A stretch of DNA of 64,000 nucleotides from Bacillota bacterium (GCA_023388055.1 JAEWGW010000032.1:124001-188000); one strand, 5' to 3'. Counted from the first letter of the stretch, positions 35,167 to 44,610 are shown. The notes: generated by a model from the letters alone, not told the origin. Numbers and translations are program-made.

Positions 35167-35970
35167 TTGGTGGCAGCATATAGGAACGTTTTAGACTATT
35201 TTAAATCCATAAAATTAATCATGGGATTAGCCAAAAGAGATTTTATGACCAGATATATTGGTTCTTACTTTGGGGTATTGTGGTCAATTGTTAGTCCAAT
35301 TATCACTATTTTGGTATATTGGTTTGTATTCGAGAAGGGGCTAAGAGCCTCCGCACCAACTGAAAATACACCATTTATTTTGTGGTTTATTTCGGGCATC
35401 ATTCCTTGGTTTTTCTTTTCCGATTCTTTAAATGGGGCGACAAATAGTTTTTTTGAATACAGTTACTTAGTTAAAAAAGTTCTATTTCGTATTAGTATCT
35501 TACCTATTGTGAAGATAGTTTCTAATTTTTTTATACACTTTCTTTTTTTGGTTATTTTAGTGTGCCTTTTTATTGCATACGGAAGACCTTTTAGTATTTA
35601 TTATTTACAGGTTTTATATTACAGTTTTTCTATGTTCATTTTATTGATAGCTATTTCCTGGATTACTGCATCAATTATCTTGTTTTTTAGAGATATGGGG
35701 CAGATAATTTCTATATTACTTCAATTTGGTATGTGGTTAACGCCAATTGCTTGGCCCTCTACTATTTTACCAGATAATCTTGAACCTTTTTTTAAGTTAA
35801 ATCCAGTGTATTATATTGTTGAGGGTTATCGAGATTCTATGATTAATCATATTTGGTTTTTTCATCGATACAATCAAACAATGTATTTTTGGATATTAAC
35901 CATTTGTTTATTGTTCCTAGGTTTCTTTATCTTTAAAAAATTAAAACCCCATTTTTCAGATGTTCTTTAA
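35167..35970 (+). CDS. wzm: Polysaccharide ABC transporter permease
   Basis: The protein is a membrane subunit with about six helices of the ABC-2/Wzm/TagG family. The N-terminal amphipathic segment (LAKRDFMTRYIGSYFGVLWS) and IISILLQFGMWLTPIAWP are typical. It exports a complete undecaprenyl-linked glycan with the Wzt encoded next. The start is set at TTG 35167, with AGGTGG seven bases upstream; GTG 35170 is nearly as good and ATG 35134 has no ribosome site. It has about 267 residues. Its presence shows that this locus uses the ABC-transporter route rather than Wzx/Wzy. Confidence 0.9.
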   Translation: MVAAYRNVLDYFKSIKLIMGLAKRDFMTRYIGSYFGVLWSIVSPIITILVYWFVFEKGLRASAPTENTPFILWFISGIIPWFFFSDSLNGATNSFFEYSYLVKKVLFRISILPIVKIVSNFFIHFLFLVILVCLFIAYGRPFSIYYLQVLYYSFSMFILLIAISWITASIILFFRDMGQIISILLQFGMWLTPIAWPSTILPDNLEPFFKLNPVYYIVEGYRDSMINHIWFFHRYNQTMYFWILTICLLFLGFFIFKKLKPHFSDVL

Positions 35971-36002
35971 TAAAGTAAAAGTAAATGAGGTTATAGAGAG
36001 TC

Positions 36003-37316
36003 ATGGATGATATTATCATAAAAGTGGATTCATTAACTAAAATATACAAAATTTACGATAAGCAAATAGATAGACTAAAAGAAGCTTTAAACCCTTTTAA
36101 AAAAAAATATCATAAAGAGCATTATGCATTAAATAATATCACCTTCGAAATAAAAAAAGGTGAAATCATTGGAATTGTCGGAACTAACGGATCTGGAAAA
36201 TCCACTCTACTGAAAATAATCACAGGAGTGTTAAATGCTACGGAGGGAACTGTTGAAGTCAATGGCAAGGTTTCGGCCTTACTTGAATTAGGAGCCGGCT
36301 TCAATCTGGAATATACAGGAATAGAGAATATTTTCTTCAATGGAATGTTAATGGGTTTTACTAAAGAAGAAATGCAAAGGAAATTAGATTCTATTATTGA
36401 ATTTGCTGATATTGGTGACTTTATTTATCAACCTGTAAAATTATACAGCAGCGGGATGTTTGCGAGATTAGCATTTGCAGTTTCCATTAATGTGGATCCA
36501 GATATTTTAATTATTGATGAAACATTAAGTGTCGGAGATATGTATTTTCAAGCAAAGTGCATGACAAAGATGAAAGAGATGTTTGATAATGGGGTAACAG
36601 TTATTTTTGTTACCCACGACACAAATGCAGTTAAGTCTTTGTGTCACAAAACCCTTTATATAGATAAAGGAAATTTTATTAGCTTTGGATTATCTGAAGA
36701 AGTTGTGGATTTATATGCGAAAAAGTCCAGAGAGGAAATGAATAAAGAAAACAAAAATATCAAAGTAACTGACAGCACTAAAGCATTAAGCATTTCTAAC
36801 TTAGACTCTGTAGCATTAGATTTTATTGAAAGTAATGAACTTGCTGAAAGAGTAAAACCGTTTCGTCAAGGTACAGGTGAAGCTATATTAACACATATAG
36901 AGGTTTTAGATTCTTTGAATAAACCGCTAGAAAATGGAAATTTTAATGAAGAAGTTAAAGTGCGTTTATATATAAAATATTTAAAACCATGTAAGATATG
37001 TGTTGGATATCATATTAGAGACTCTAAAAATATTGAAATCATAGGAAGCAATACTGTGTTTGAAAATGTAGGAGAGCTAATAGGGGATGCTGGAGATAAG
37101 ATAATTGTTGAGTTTATTACAAAGATTCCTTTAGCCGAAGGGATTTATAATATTTCTACGGTACTGTCCATTCCTACTATTCATAATCGTGCCGCGGTAT
37201 TTGTTGATTATACTGAGAATGCTTTTATTTTTCATGTGGCTGAGAATTTTAACAATAAGGTTTGGAACAAAGTATACGTTCCTAATAGGACAAATATATT
37301 AAAGATAGAGGGATAA
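36003..37316 (+). CDS. wzt: Polysaccharide ABC transporter ATPase with C-terminal substrate-binding domain
   Basis: The nucleotide-binding domain has Walker A GIVGTNGSGKSTLL near residue 60, the signature LYSSGMFARLAFA near residue 147 and Walker B DILIIDETLSVGD near residue 168. A Wzt C-terminal domain follows from about residue 290 to 437 (GTGEAILTHIEVLDSLNK onward), a beta-sandwich that in O9a-type systems recognises the chemically capped end of the glycan. The start is ATG 36003. The next gene, one base downstream, encodes a methyltransferase with a long coiled coil, the natural candidate for making that cap. Confidence 0.92.
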   Translation: MDDIIIKVDSLTKIYKIYDKQIDRLKEALNPFKKKYHKEHYALNNITFEIKKGEIIGIVGTNGSGKSTLLKIITGVLNATEGTVEVNGKVSALLELGAGFNLEYTGIENIFFNGMLMGFTKEEMQRKLDSIIEFADIGDFIYQPVKLYSSGMFARLAFAVSINVDPDILIIDETLSVGDMYFQAKCMTKMKEMFDNGVTVIFVTHDTNAVKSLCHKTLYIDKGNFISFGLSEEVVDLYAKKSREEMNKENKNIKVTDSTKALSISNLDSVALDFIESNELAERVKPFRQGTGEAILTHIEVLDSLNKPLENGNFNEEVKVRLYIKYLKPCKICVGYHIRDSKNIEIIGSNTVFENVGELIGDAGDKIIVEFITKIPLAEGIYNISTVLSIPTIHNRAAVFVDYTENAFIFHVAENFNNKVWNKVYVPNRTNILKIEG

Positions 37317-37317
37317 A

Positions 37318-38895
37318 ATGATACCCTTTCATCAATATCAAAGATACAAAGTAACGGAAATTTTATTAACAATTTTCCGGAAAAACCAAGAGTCATTTAA
37401 AATTTTGGAAGTAGGGGCAAATCAACACAAAAATCTATTGAAGTTCCTTCCTACTGATCACATAACTTTTCTAGACATAGATTTACCTAGCCATTTGAGG
37501 AAAGATCCAGATTTTGTTGAAGGAGATGCAACTGATCTAAAGTTTAAAGAAAATTCTTTTGATTTTGTAATTGCTCTTGACGTTTTTGAACATATACCCT
37601 TCGAAAGGCGAAGCTTTTTTATTTCAGAAACTTATAGAGTCAGCAAATATGGCGTTCTTTTTTCTGCACCCTTTAATAATGGTTTTAATCAGCCCTCAGA
37701 GAAAAGAATATCCACTTATTTCTCAGCTTTATATAAAGAAGAAACTATATGGCAGAAGGAACACGATCAGTATGGTTTGCCTTTGTTAAATGATACTATC
37801 AATAAAATTATGAGTTTAAATATCCATCCCTATATTTTCTCTCATGGGTCTACTCTCCTGTGGGAAAAATTTATAAGAATGGAAATATTGACAGGGAAAA
37901 ATATTGATCTTCTTCCTTATTGGGAACTAATAAACAAATTTTACATTGATGAAGTTTTTTCTTTTGATTTTGATGAAAAAGAACCTGTTAGGTCATTCAT
38001 TATTATGCCAAAAAATAATATTACTTTAAGTGATTTAAATAAATTTGAAAGTATAAAAAAGAGTGAATTGCATGAGAACACCTGGAATAGAATTCTTGAT
38101 TTAGAACAAAGTTTTTATAATCTGCTAAATTTATTGGAGAAACCGTCTTCAATAAAGGATACTTGTCAGTTGTTTATTGATCTAGGAAACGGATTTAATG
38201 AGCATGATAGTATAATAAAGAAATATATTGTTTCTGAAGTCATTGAGGTAAGTTTTGATTTTGATTTTACAAATATTGTTCAATTGAGATTTGATCCAAC
38301 TGATACTAGTTGTTTATTTAAACTTTTTGAAATCACAGGTAAAAAAAATGATGGAACTATAATTCCTTTAAATATTATCGCAACAAATTCAATTTTTTCA
38401 TTTGATAATGTTTATGTTTTTAGTAAGAAAGATCCTAATCTATTCTTGGAAAAACAAAGTGATTTAGTGCAAGTAAATATTAAATTCTGGATTGATAAGA
38501 ATAGCATGTTATTTGAAATGATAAATAAACATTTAGATTTACTAAATGCAAGTATTATGAATCTAGCAAAAGTTATTGAGGAGACAGAGAAAAAAGAGAT
38601 AAAATTACTAGAAGAAAAAAGTAAATTAACAGAATTAATTACTAATTTAACATGTGAATATAAGAATACATTATTAGAAAAACAAAAAAATGAGGAAATA
38701 ATAGATATACTAAAAGAACAGTTAAATATCGAAAGAAAATTGTGTAAGAACCAAGAAATATCCAATGATAAGTTAAAGTTAGAAATAGAAGCTGAAAAGT
38801 TAATGCATAATGAGACATTAATGAAAATAGAAGATATAAAAAGTACTAAATGGTGGAGATTAATTCAATTATTGATAGGACGTGATAAGCTTTGA
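37318..38895 (+). CDS. SAM methyltransferase with C-terminal coiled coil (possible chain terminator)
   Basis: The N-terminal class I methyltransferase is clear: ILEVGANQHKNLLKFLP near residue 29 is motif I, and GDATDLKFKENSFDFVIALD followed by VFEHIPFERR covers the later motifs. A beta-rich middle part (about residues 270-400) contains LFIDLGNGFNE and VQLRFDPTDT, as found in multi-domain surface-glycan enzymes. Residues about 415-510 are a highly charged coiled coil, and the end KSTKWWRLIQLLIG is a common tail in such proteins. The arrangement echoes WbdD, where a coiled-coil ruler sets chain length and a methyl cap is read by the Wzt C-terminal domain; here no kinase domain is seen. The role is inferred from domains and position. 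Confidence 0.8.
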   Translation: MIPFHQYQRYKVTEILLTIFRKNQESFKILEVGANQHKNLLKFLPTDHITFLDIDLPSHLRKDPDFVEGDATDLKFKENSFDFVIALDVFEHIPFERRSFFISETYRVSKYGVLFSAPFNNGFNQPSEKRISTYFSALYKEETIWQKEHDQYGLPLLNDTINKIMSLNIHPYIFSHGSTLLWEKFIRMEILTGKNIDLLPYWELINKFYIDEVFSFDFDEKEPVRSFIIMPKNNITLSDLNKFESIKKSELHENTWNRILDLEQSFYNLLNLLEKPSSIKDTCQLFIDLGNGFNEHDSIIKKYIVSEVIEVSFDFDFTNIVQLRFDPTDTSCLFKLFEITGKKNDGTIIPLNIIATNSIFSFDNVYVFSKKDPNLFLEKQSDLVQVNIKFWIDKNSMLFEMINKHLDLLNASIMNLAKVIEETEKKEIKLLEEKSKLTELITNLTCEYKNTLLEKQKNEEIIDILKEQLNIERKLCKNQEISNDKLKLEIEAEKLMHNETLMKIEDIKSTKWWRLIQLLIGRDKL

Positions 38896-39803
38896 TTAGA
38901 AATCCTCTGGTAAGTGTGTTAGTTGTTACATATAATCATGAGAAATATATTGCAGAGGCTCTTGAAAGTATACTAGCTCAAGACTTTGATCAGGATAAAA
39001 TGGAAATTGTTATTGCCGATGATGTATCAACAGATAAAACAATAGATATTATTATGGAATATGAAAAAGAATTTCCTAATTTAATAAAGATAATAAATAA
39101 TGAAAAAAATGTAGGTATAACAAAAAATTATAAAAAAGGATTTGCAGCTTGTACAGGCAAATATGTGGCAGTATTAGAAGGGGATGATTATTGGACTTCA
39201 CCTAAAAAGCTATCTATTATGGTAGATTTCTTGGAAAATAATAAAGCCTGTTCTATGGTTTTTAATAGATTTATTCTTTCAGAAACTGAAGCGAAAAGAT
39301 ATTCAGTTCAACCTTGGCCCATAATAGAAAAATTTCAACTCATTACTGTTACTGATTTAGTAAGAGATAACTTCATTGGGAACTTTTCAACTTGTATGTA
39401 CCGAAATGATTTGATAAAAAAAATAAACGATGATTTATATGAAATTAAAGTTTATGATTGGATGTTTAATATTGTAATATCCCAAAATGGAATGATTGGG
39501 TATTTACCTGAAGTTATGTCTTTATATAGATTACACTCTTCTGGAACTTGGTCACAAAAATCAAATGAAGAAAAGATAAAAGAGACAATAACTAGTATTG
39601 AAAGTTATAATGAATATTTAAATTTTATATATGATGTTGAATTTACTGAACATAAAAATAAGCTTCTTGCTAGCTTAAATTGGATTGAAAACCCAAATCA
39701 AGCTCCAGTAAGACTAAAATTAAAGAATATAATAAAAATGTATACCCCTCCAATTCTATGGAAGTTAGCAAAGTTATTAATACCCCCAAAATTTCTTAAA
39801 TAA
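38892..39803 (+). CDS. Glycosyltransferase family 2
   Basis: The GT-A domain starts PLVSVLVVTYNHEKYIAEAL, with IVIADDVSTDKTIDI and LEGDDYWTSPKKL as nucleotide- and metal-binding motifs. It uses a TTG start that overlaps the stop of the methyltransferase gene by four bases, so it is translationally coupled. It has 303 residues. It is the last gene before a terminator at 39815. Donor sugar is unknown. Confidence 0.87.
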   Translation: MIRNPLVSVLVVTYNHEKYIAEALESILAQDFDQDKMEIVIADDVSTDKTIDIIMEYEKEFPNLIKIINNEKNVGITKNYKKGFAACTGKYVAVLEGDDYWTSPKKLSIMVDFLENNKACSMVFNRFILSETEAKRYSVQPWPIIEKFQLITVTDLVRDNFIGNFSTCMYRNDLIKKINDDLYEIKVYDWMFNIVISQNGMIGYLPEVMSLYRLHSSGTWSQKSNEEKIKETITSIESYNEYLNFIYDVEFTEHKNKLLASLNWIENPNQAPVRLKLKNIIKMYTPPILWKLAKLLIPPKFLK

Positions 39804-39814
39804 TAGCTTTATTT

Positions 39815-39839
39815 AGAGCGCCGATTCTGGGCTCTTTTT
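39815..39839 (+). terminator. Rho-independent terminator after the HADH-to-GT2 operon
   Basis: AGAGC (39815-39819) pairs with GCTCT (39831-39835), with CC/GG continuing the stem past one bulged base, and a T run follows. It divides the ABC-dependent locus into two transcription units. Confidence 0.55.
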
Positions 39840-39891
39840 GATTATTTACTGCCGCGGCTATCTATAATGAATGGAGAATGGAGTTGCTTTG

Positions 39892-41013
39892 ATGGGAAAT
39901 CCTAAAGTTAGTATCATCATACCCTCATATAACCATGAGCAATATATTGGTGAATGTATAACAAGTGTCCTAAATCAAACTTTTAATGATTTTGAATTAA
40001 TAATAATTGATGACTGTTCAAAAGATAATTCGGTAAAAGAGATAGAAAAATTCAAGGATCAAAGGATTAAGTTTTATAAAAACGATGTAAATATGGGAGC
40101 AGTATTGACAACAAATTTTGGGATTTCCTTATGTCAAGGGGAATATATTGCAATTCTAAACTCGGATGATTCGTGGGTTAATGAAAAATTAGAACTTCAA
40201 GTTAAAGTACTTGATACAATGAAGGAAGTAGGAGCTGTATTTTCTGATGTTAAGTTTATAAATGAAAATAATATAGAACTTAATTCATCAACATATCAAT
40301 GGGCTGACGTTTTTAAGCAAGAAAATAGATCTCATTCACTGTGGCTAAGAAGGTTCTTTTTTGAATTTAATTGCCTATGTCATCCAAGTATTTTAATTCG
40401 AAGTAAAATTTATAAAGAAACAAATCTATATAATCCTGCTTTAAGACAACTTCCAGATTTCTTCATGTGGGTTCAAATCTTAAAATTTACAGAAATATAT
40501 ATTTTGCCTGACAAACTAGTTTTATTTAAAATATTATCAAATAATCAGAATGCTAGTGCTGATACTATTGTAAACAAAAATAGAACGAGAAATGAAATAT
40601 ATCTTGTAATGAAGGATTTTTTCGATGGTATGGATTCCAAGACTTTTTTGGAGGGATTTGGGGATCTTATCAAGAAGAAAAATAAAGAACTTACGGTTGA
40701 TGAAATTAAATGTGAACAAGCTTTTATGTTTTTAAATATGAATTCAGAAGTTGACTATATATATAGGTTAATTGCCATGGAACAATTCTATAAATTACTT
40801 GCAAATCATGATACTAGAGATGTTTTAAAAAATGAATACAATTTCAGCGATAAAGATTATTTCCAAATGACTGGTGAATTTGGGTTTATAGATTTAAAGC
40901 AAAATAACTTATCTACAATAGTTGTTGAAAATACCAAAAAGCATTTTGAAAATAAACCTACTTATTACACCTTGTTAAGAAAAATTTACCGTAAATTCAA
41001 AAATAAAAGATAA
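39892..41013 (+). CDS. Glycosyltransferase family 2 with C-terminal extension
   Basis: The GT-A start is VSIIIPSYNHEQYIGECITS. IIIDDCSKDNSVKEI and AILNSDDSWVNEKLE carry the acidic motifs, and LCHPSILIRSKIY is a conserved later segment. The start is placed at ATG 39892, with GGAG eight bases before; ATG 39871 is less likely. The C-terminal 150 residues form a helical extension. It lies 17 bases upstream of the VioA-like aminotransferase, so it may transfer the amino sugar that enzyme makes; this is only an inference from adjacency. Confidence 0.85.
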   Translation: MGNPKVSIIIPSYNHEQYIGECITSVLNQTFNDFELIIIDDCSKDNSVKEIEKFKDQRIKFYKNDVNMGAVLTTNFGISLCQGEYIAILNSDDSWVNEKLELQVKVLDTMKEVGAVFSDVKFINENNIELNSSTYQWADVFKQENRSHSLWLRRFFFEFNCLCHPSILIRSKIYKETNLYNPALRQLPDFFMWVQILKFTEIYILPDKLVLFKILSNNQNASADTIVNKNRTRNEIYLVMKDFFDGMDSKTFLEGFGDLIKKKNKELTVDEIKCEQAFMFLNMNSEVDYIYRLIAMEQFYKLLANHDTRDVLKNEYNFSDKDYFQMTGEFGFIDLKQNNLSTIVVENTKKHFENKPTYYTLLRKIYRKFKNKR

Positions 41014-41030
41014 GGAAGTTGAGATAAAGA

Positions 41031-42152
41031 ATGAAAAAGATACAAGAACCTATTTATGTAACAAAATCATTTTTACCTCCTAAAGAGGAATACTTTAGCG
41101 AGATAGAAAGGATATGGGACAGTTTCTGGTTAACAAATAACGGTTCAATACACCATCAATTTGAAGAAAATTTGAAAAGGTACCTTAAAACATCTCATAT
41201 TTCCTTGTTTACTAATGGCCATTTAGCTTTAGAAGGTGCATTAAAGCTGTTTGGACTTGAAGGAGAAGTTATAACTACCCCATTTACTTTTGCCTCCACC
41301 ACTCATGCTATTGTAAATTCAGGATTAAAGCCAGTTTTTTGTGATATAGATTTAAACAACTTTAATATTTGTATTGATCAATTAGAAAAATTGATAACTC
41401 CGAATACAACGGCAATTTTACCCGTACATGTTTTTGGAATTCCTTGTGATGTTTATAACATTGAAAATTTAGCTGAAAAATATGGGTTAAAAGTGATTTA
41501 TGATGCTGCACATGCATTTGGTGTAGAAGTTGATGGTGTACCTATTGGTAATTTTGGTGACATATCAATGTTTAGCTTACATGCAACAAAAGTATTTCAT
41601 TCGATAGAAGGTGGAGTTTTAAGTTATAAAAAGTTGGAGTATAAAAGGAAATTAGATTTATATAAAAATTTTGGGATTGATGGACCAGAAAAAGTTGAAA
41701 TGGTTGGTATTAATGCTAAAATGAATGAATTTCAAGCAGCTATGGGAGTTGTTAATCTTCGATATATAAAAGAACAAATAGAAAAACGAAAAGAAGTAAC
41801 TTTCCTATACAGAAAACTATTAAAAGATATACAGGGAATTAAATTTACAGAAGATATACCTGGAATAACTCATAATTATTCATATTTCCCGATATTAGTT
41901 GATGAAAATATTTTTGGTTTATCAAGGGATGAGTTGCATAATAGGTTAAAAGAATACAACATTTACACCAGAAAATACTTCTATCCCCTATGTCCGAATT
42001 TTGAATGTTATAATAATGAATATGCAGAAGCAAATTTGCAGAATGCTGAACTCGTGGCCAATCGAATACTAACTTTACCTCTATATTCAAGCCTTCCTGA
42101 TACCTCCGTAGAATATATTTGTGAAGCGATAAATGAATTAAAGTTAAATTAA
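41031..42152 (+). CDS. dTDP-4-keto-6-deoxyglucose aminotransferase, VioA-like (DegT family)
   Basis: The start IYVTKSFLPPKEEYFSEIER and FWLTNNGSIHHQFE match the VioA subgroup, which makes dTDP-4-amino-4,6-dideoxyglucose (viosamine) from the RmlB product. PFTFASTTHAIV, YDAAHAFGVEVDG and the PLP lysine in SLHATKVFHSIEGG near residue 187 are all present. It has 373 residues. AAGGAAG lies ahead of the ATG. Substrate assignment rests on subgroup resemblance and on rmlA/rmlB in the window. With the NeuD-like acyltransferase at 34483 it would give an N-acyl-4-amino-4,6-dideoxyhexose. Confidence 0.83.
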   Translation: MKKIQEPIYVTKSFLPPKEEYFSEIERIWDSFWLTNNGSIHHQFEENLKRYLKTSHISLFTNGHLALEGALKLFGLEGEVITTPFTFASTTHAIVNSGLKPVFCDIDLNNFNICIDQLEKLITPNTTAILPVHVFGIPCDVYNIENLAEKYGLKVIYDAAHAFGVEVDGVPIGNFGDISMFSLHATKVFHSIEGGVLSYKKLEYKRKLDLYKNFGIDGPEKVEMVGINAKMNEFQAAMGVVNLRYIKEQIEKRKEVTFLYRKLLKDIQGIKFTEDIPGITHNYSYFPILVDENIFGLSRDELHNRLKEYNIYTRKYFYPLCPNFECYNNEYAEANLQNAELVANRILTLPLYSSLPDTSVEYICEAINELKLN

Positions 42153-42206
42153 GCCTGAATTTCGAAAGAATAGTTATCTGAAAAAGTAAAATGCTCCTGA
42201 AATTGT

Positions 42207-42215
42207 TGGTATAAT
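42207..42215 (+). promoter_or_regulatory. Extended -10 element in the 42.2-kb spacer
   Basis: TGGTATAAT matches an extended -10. It lies in a 436-base gap between the aminotransferase and acyltransferase-3 genes and could drive the short frame at 42342 or the acyltransferase gene. The rest of the gap has no recognisable homology. Confidence 0.4.
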
Positions 42216-42341
42216 AGTGTTTGTCGGAACAGCATCACCCAAAGAGAGGAGTACCTAAAAGGTGAAGTCTATCAAATCTACCGCTAAAATTAGATGTGAG
42301 TTTTCGCTAAAAAATTGAACGCCTCTGACTAGAGGGAAAAT

Positions 42342-42548
42342 ATGGATGGATCTGGGATTGTTGCTAGCATCGTTAACGGAGCAGAAGAGGCGGTACAGTT
42401 TATTGCATCCACTGTCTATGTAAACAAGGATGAGACAATCACGTTTGAACCTTGGAAGCAGTGTTCAGGCGCGGTCACCCAATACTCTGTAGCTATGGTT
42501 ACGAAAAAAGTCGGATATAGACGTGTAAATATCCCTTATATCTTGTGA
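42342..42548 (+). CDS. Doubtful 68-codon frame of unknown nature
   Basis: The frame starts MDGSGIVASIVNGAEEAV and ends in RRVNIPYIL. AGAGGG lies five bases before the ATG, which is the main point in its favour. I recognise no family, and the surrounding region (42.1-45.9 kb) contains decayed sequence, so this may be the remnant of a longer gene. TATAAT at 42549-42554 directly after it may serve the next gene. Confidence 0.3.
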   Translation: MDGSGIVASIVNGAEEAVQFIASTVYVNKDETITFEPWKQCSGAVTQYSVAMVTKKVGYRRVNIPYIL

Positions 42549-42588
42549 TATAATAGTCCTGCAAAAGAATTTGAGAGGCGGACTAAAA

Positions 42589-43605
42589 TTGCACAAAAAC
42601 AATTTCAATTTGATACGACTATTACTTAGTATCATGGTAGTATATTCACATTCATTTGGATTACTAAATCTTAAAGAACCGACTATTTTTAACCGAACCT
42701 TTGGGAATTTTGCTGTTCATTGTTTTTTTGCATTAAGTGGATACTTAATTGCTACTAGTTTTCTGAATTCAAAGAGCACTCTTGATTTTCTTTACAAGAG
42801 GACTCTGCGAATCGCACCAGCTTTTTTTATTGCTTTAATAGTTGGACATCTCCTTAACAAAATTTTTAACGGATATATAGAGAATCCAGTTCCGTATATC
42901 GTTAATGGTACAGTCTGGACACTATCATGGGAAATCTTTTGTTACGTAATATGTTGTTTAATCGGATATATAGGGTTGCTTAAACCAACATCTGTCGGGA
43001 CGCTTTGGCTCATTGTATGGGTTTTAATTGTAAGTAACATCGGAAATCAGACAATGACTTTTCAAGTCATCGTACCTATGCTTTTTTTGTTTTTGTCAGG
43101 GATGTTCGTCGCAGTTAATGAGAAGCCTTTTCAACTCAAATATACCGGTCCGATTTACTTTGGAATCCTGCTTTTGATTTTGGTTCAACCCAACGCAATA
43201 TTTAAAGTCATTAATTTATTACCTTGGTTGTACAGTCCTCAATATTCGTCAATAATACTTAATTTCATTATATATTTATTCTGTTTGCCATTGGCTATCA
43301 TTTATATTGGGAAGTACATTTCGGTCACTTTAAGTATTAAGGATGATATCTCTTATGGTATTTATATTTACACTTGGCCCATACAACAGACCACAATTTT
43401 TGTTATTCAGCAGTTAGGACTTCAACTATCACCATTGATTGTATTTGCCTCGTCACTAATAATTTCTATTATACTATCATTCATTTCTTGGAGAATTATC
43501 GAAAAGCCAGTTAACTCTTTAAAAAGCATCAATTTAACGGATATATTGCAAAATATTAAAATATTTAAGAAAAGAGATTACTCAAAAGATAACATGCCAC
43601 TATAA
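42589..43605 (+). CDS. Acyltransferase family 3 (OafA/YrhL-like) membrane protein
   Basis: This integral membrane acyltransferase has about ten helices. The N-terminal NLIRLLLSIMVVYSHSFGLL contains the family's R...H motif, and HCFFALSGYLIATSF and YKRTLRIAPAFFIAL are diagnostic. It would move acetyl groups onto a glycan at the membrane. The start is set at TTG 42589, with GAGGCGG eight bases upstream; TTG 42571 overlaps that site. It has about 338 residues. It is AT-rich, like the rest of the locus. Confidence 0.87.
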   Translation: MHKNNFNLIRLLLSIMVVYSHSFGLLNLKEPTIFNRTFGNFAVHCFFALSGYLIATSFLNSKSTLDFLYKRTLRIAPAFFIALIVGHLLNKIFNGYIENPVPYIVNGTVWTLSWEIFCYVICCLIGYIGLLKPTSVGTLWLIVWVLIVSNIGNQTMTFQVIVPMLFLFLSGMFVAVNEKPFQLKYTGPIYFGILLLILVQPNAIFKVINLLPWLYSPQYSSIILNFIIYLFCLPLAIIYIGKYISVTLSIKDDISYGIYIYTWPIQQTTIFVIQQLGLQLSPLIVFASSLIISIILSFISWRIIEKPVNSLKSINLTDILQNIKIFKKRDYSKDNMPL

Positions 43606-43661
43606 TTGGGTAGTAGGACCATACTGCGCGATAGTGCGCCGCGAAGCACGACCAGAAAACA

Positions 43662-43709
43662 TGAGGATGCTTCCCCAAGGTTAGCCCTCTGGTAGCACCC
43701 TCATTTTTG
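43662..43709 (+). terminator. Probable terminator after the acyltransferase-3 gene
   Basis: TGAGGATGCT (43662-43671) pairs with AGCACCCTCA (43694-43703) with one internal mismatch, and a run of five T residues follows. The loop is long at 22 bases. From here to 43868 there is no gene that I can support. Confidence 0.45.
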
Positions 43710-43868
43710 CCCAAAGTTATACGCCTCCAGATACAACTTCAATGGTAGATTACAATTGGTGAAGGCTGTAAATCATCAAGGCTTGGGCTACATTTGGACA
43801 CTGGAACGATTATATTAAATAAAACGTTTTTACATTAGTGAACCTTACCTAGATATTATGGGTGCAAA

Positions 43869-44610
43869 TTGCAAAAGTTTAAAAAGAAAATAAGTGTATA
43901 TGTTGCCAGTAATTTTAATGAAGGAGATAAAAAACTAACCTAAAATGAGTCCCTATTCTCAATTGGTAGATAATATAATTTAAGATGGCGGAAGCATTGA
44001 TGATTCACTTTATCCAGATTTCTTAATGCAAAAGAATGTTCGCGCATTGTTTAACAATACTAGATCATGGAAAGCTAAGCGCGCAGTTACGAATGAGATT
44101 TGCTTACGCCCTTGAGCAAGGATATAAAGGTTTTATTACAGTTTATGGAAATGGAAAGGACGGAGTATAAGCAATGCCTGAGTTTGTAACATGCATGGAG
44201 CAAGGATTTGATTTTGTTCAAGGTTCTCGCTATGTACCAGGAGGGATTGAAGAAAATACTTCATTAAGCCGTAAACTTGCGATAAATTGATTCATGCTCC
44301 ATTTTTATCATTGATCACTTATACACTGATAGGGCATTCATCACGGCTACTTTTAGATCATCGTCTACAACCTTTTCGAGCAGTTTTTAATTTATATGAA
44401 TTCTTAGCATGTATTACAGTAAAGGCTCCGCTGCTTGGTTGTAATGTTAAGTAAATTCCGGAGTCGAGAATCTAGCCAAAAGGTAAAATACCGACAAAAA
44501 TTAGTCTCTGGAAAGGAAAGATGCTCCTGTTAAAAATTCTTTGGAACACGATGATTGGAAAATACGATTCAGTTGATCGTAAAGATCCTATTAAAGCTAG
44601 GGTTTCATAA
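43869..44610 (+). pseudogene. Decayed family 2 glycosyltransferase (polyprenyl-phosphate sugar transferase-like)
   Basis: Pieces of one protein appear in order, broken by stops and frame changes: KISVYVASNFNEGDKK at the start, RFAYALEQGYKGFITVYGNG near 44095-44160, FVTCMEQGFDFVQGSRYVPG near 44180-44240, SLSRKLAIN, LQPFRAVFNLYEFLACITVK near 44370, and PKGKIPTKISLWKG near 44480. These match the layout of DPM1-like GT2 enzymes. Several conserved positions have changed, for example VYGNG for the usual IDGNG. There are at least four interruptions, so it cannot be functional. It marks decay or recombination in this part of the locus. Confidence 0.8.
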
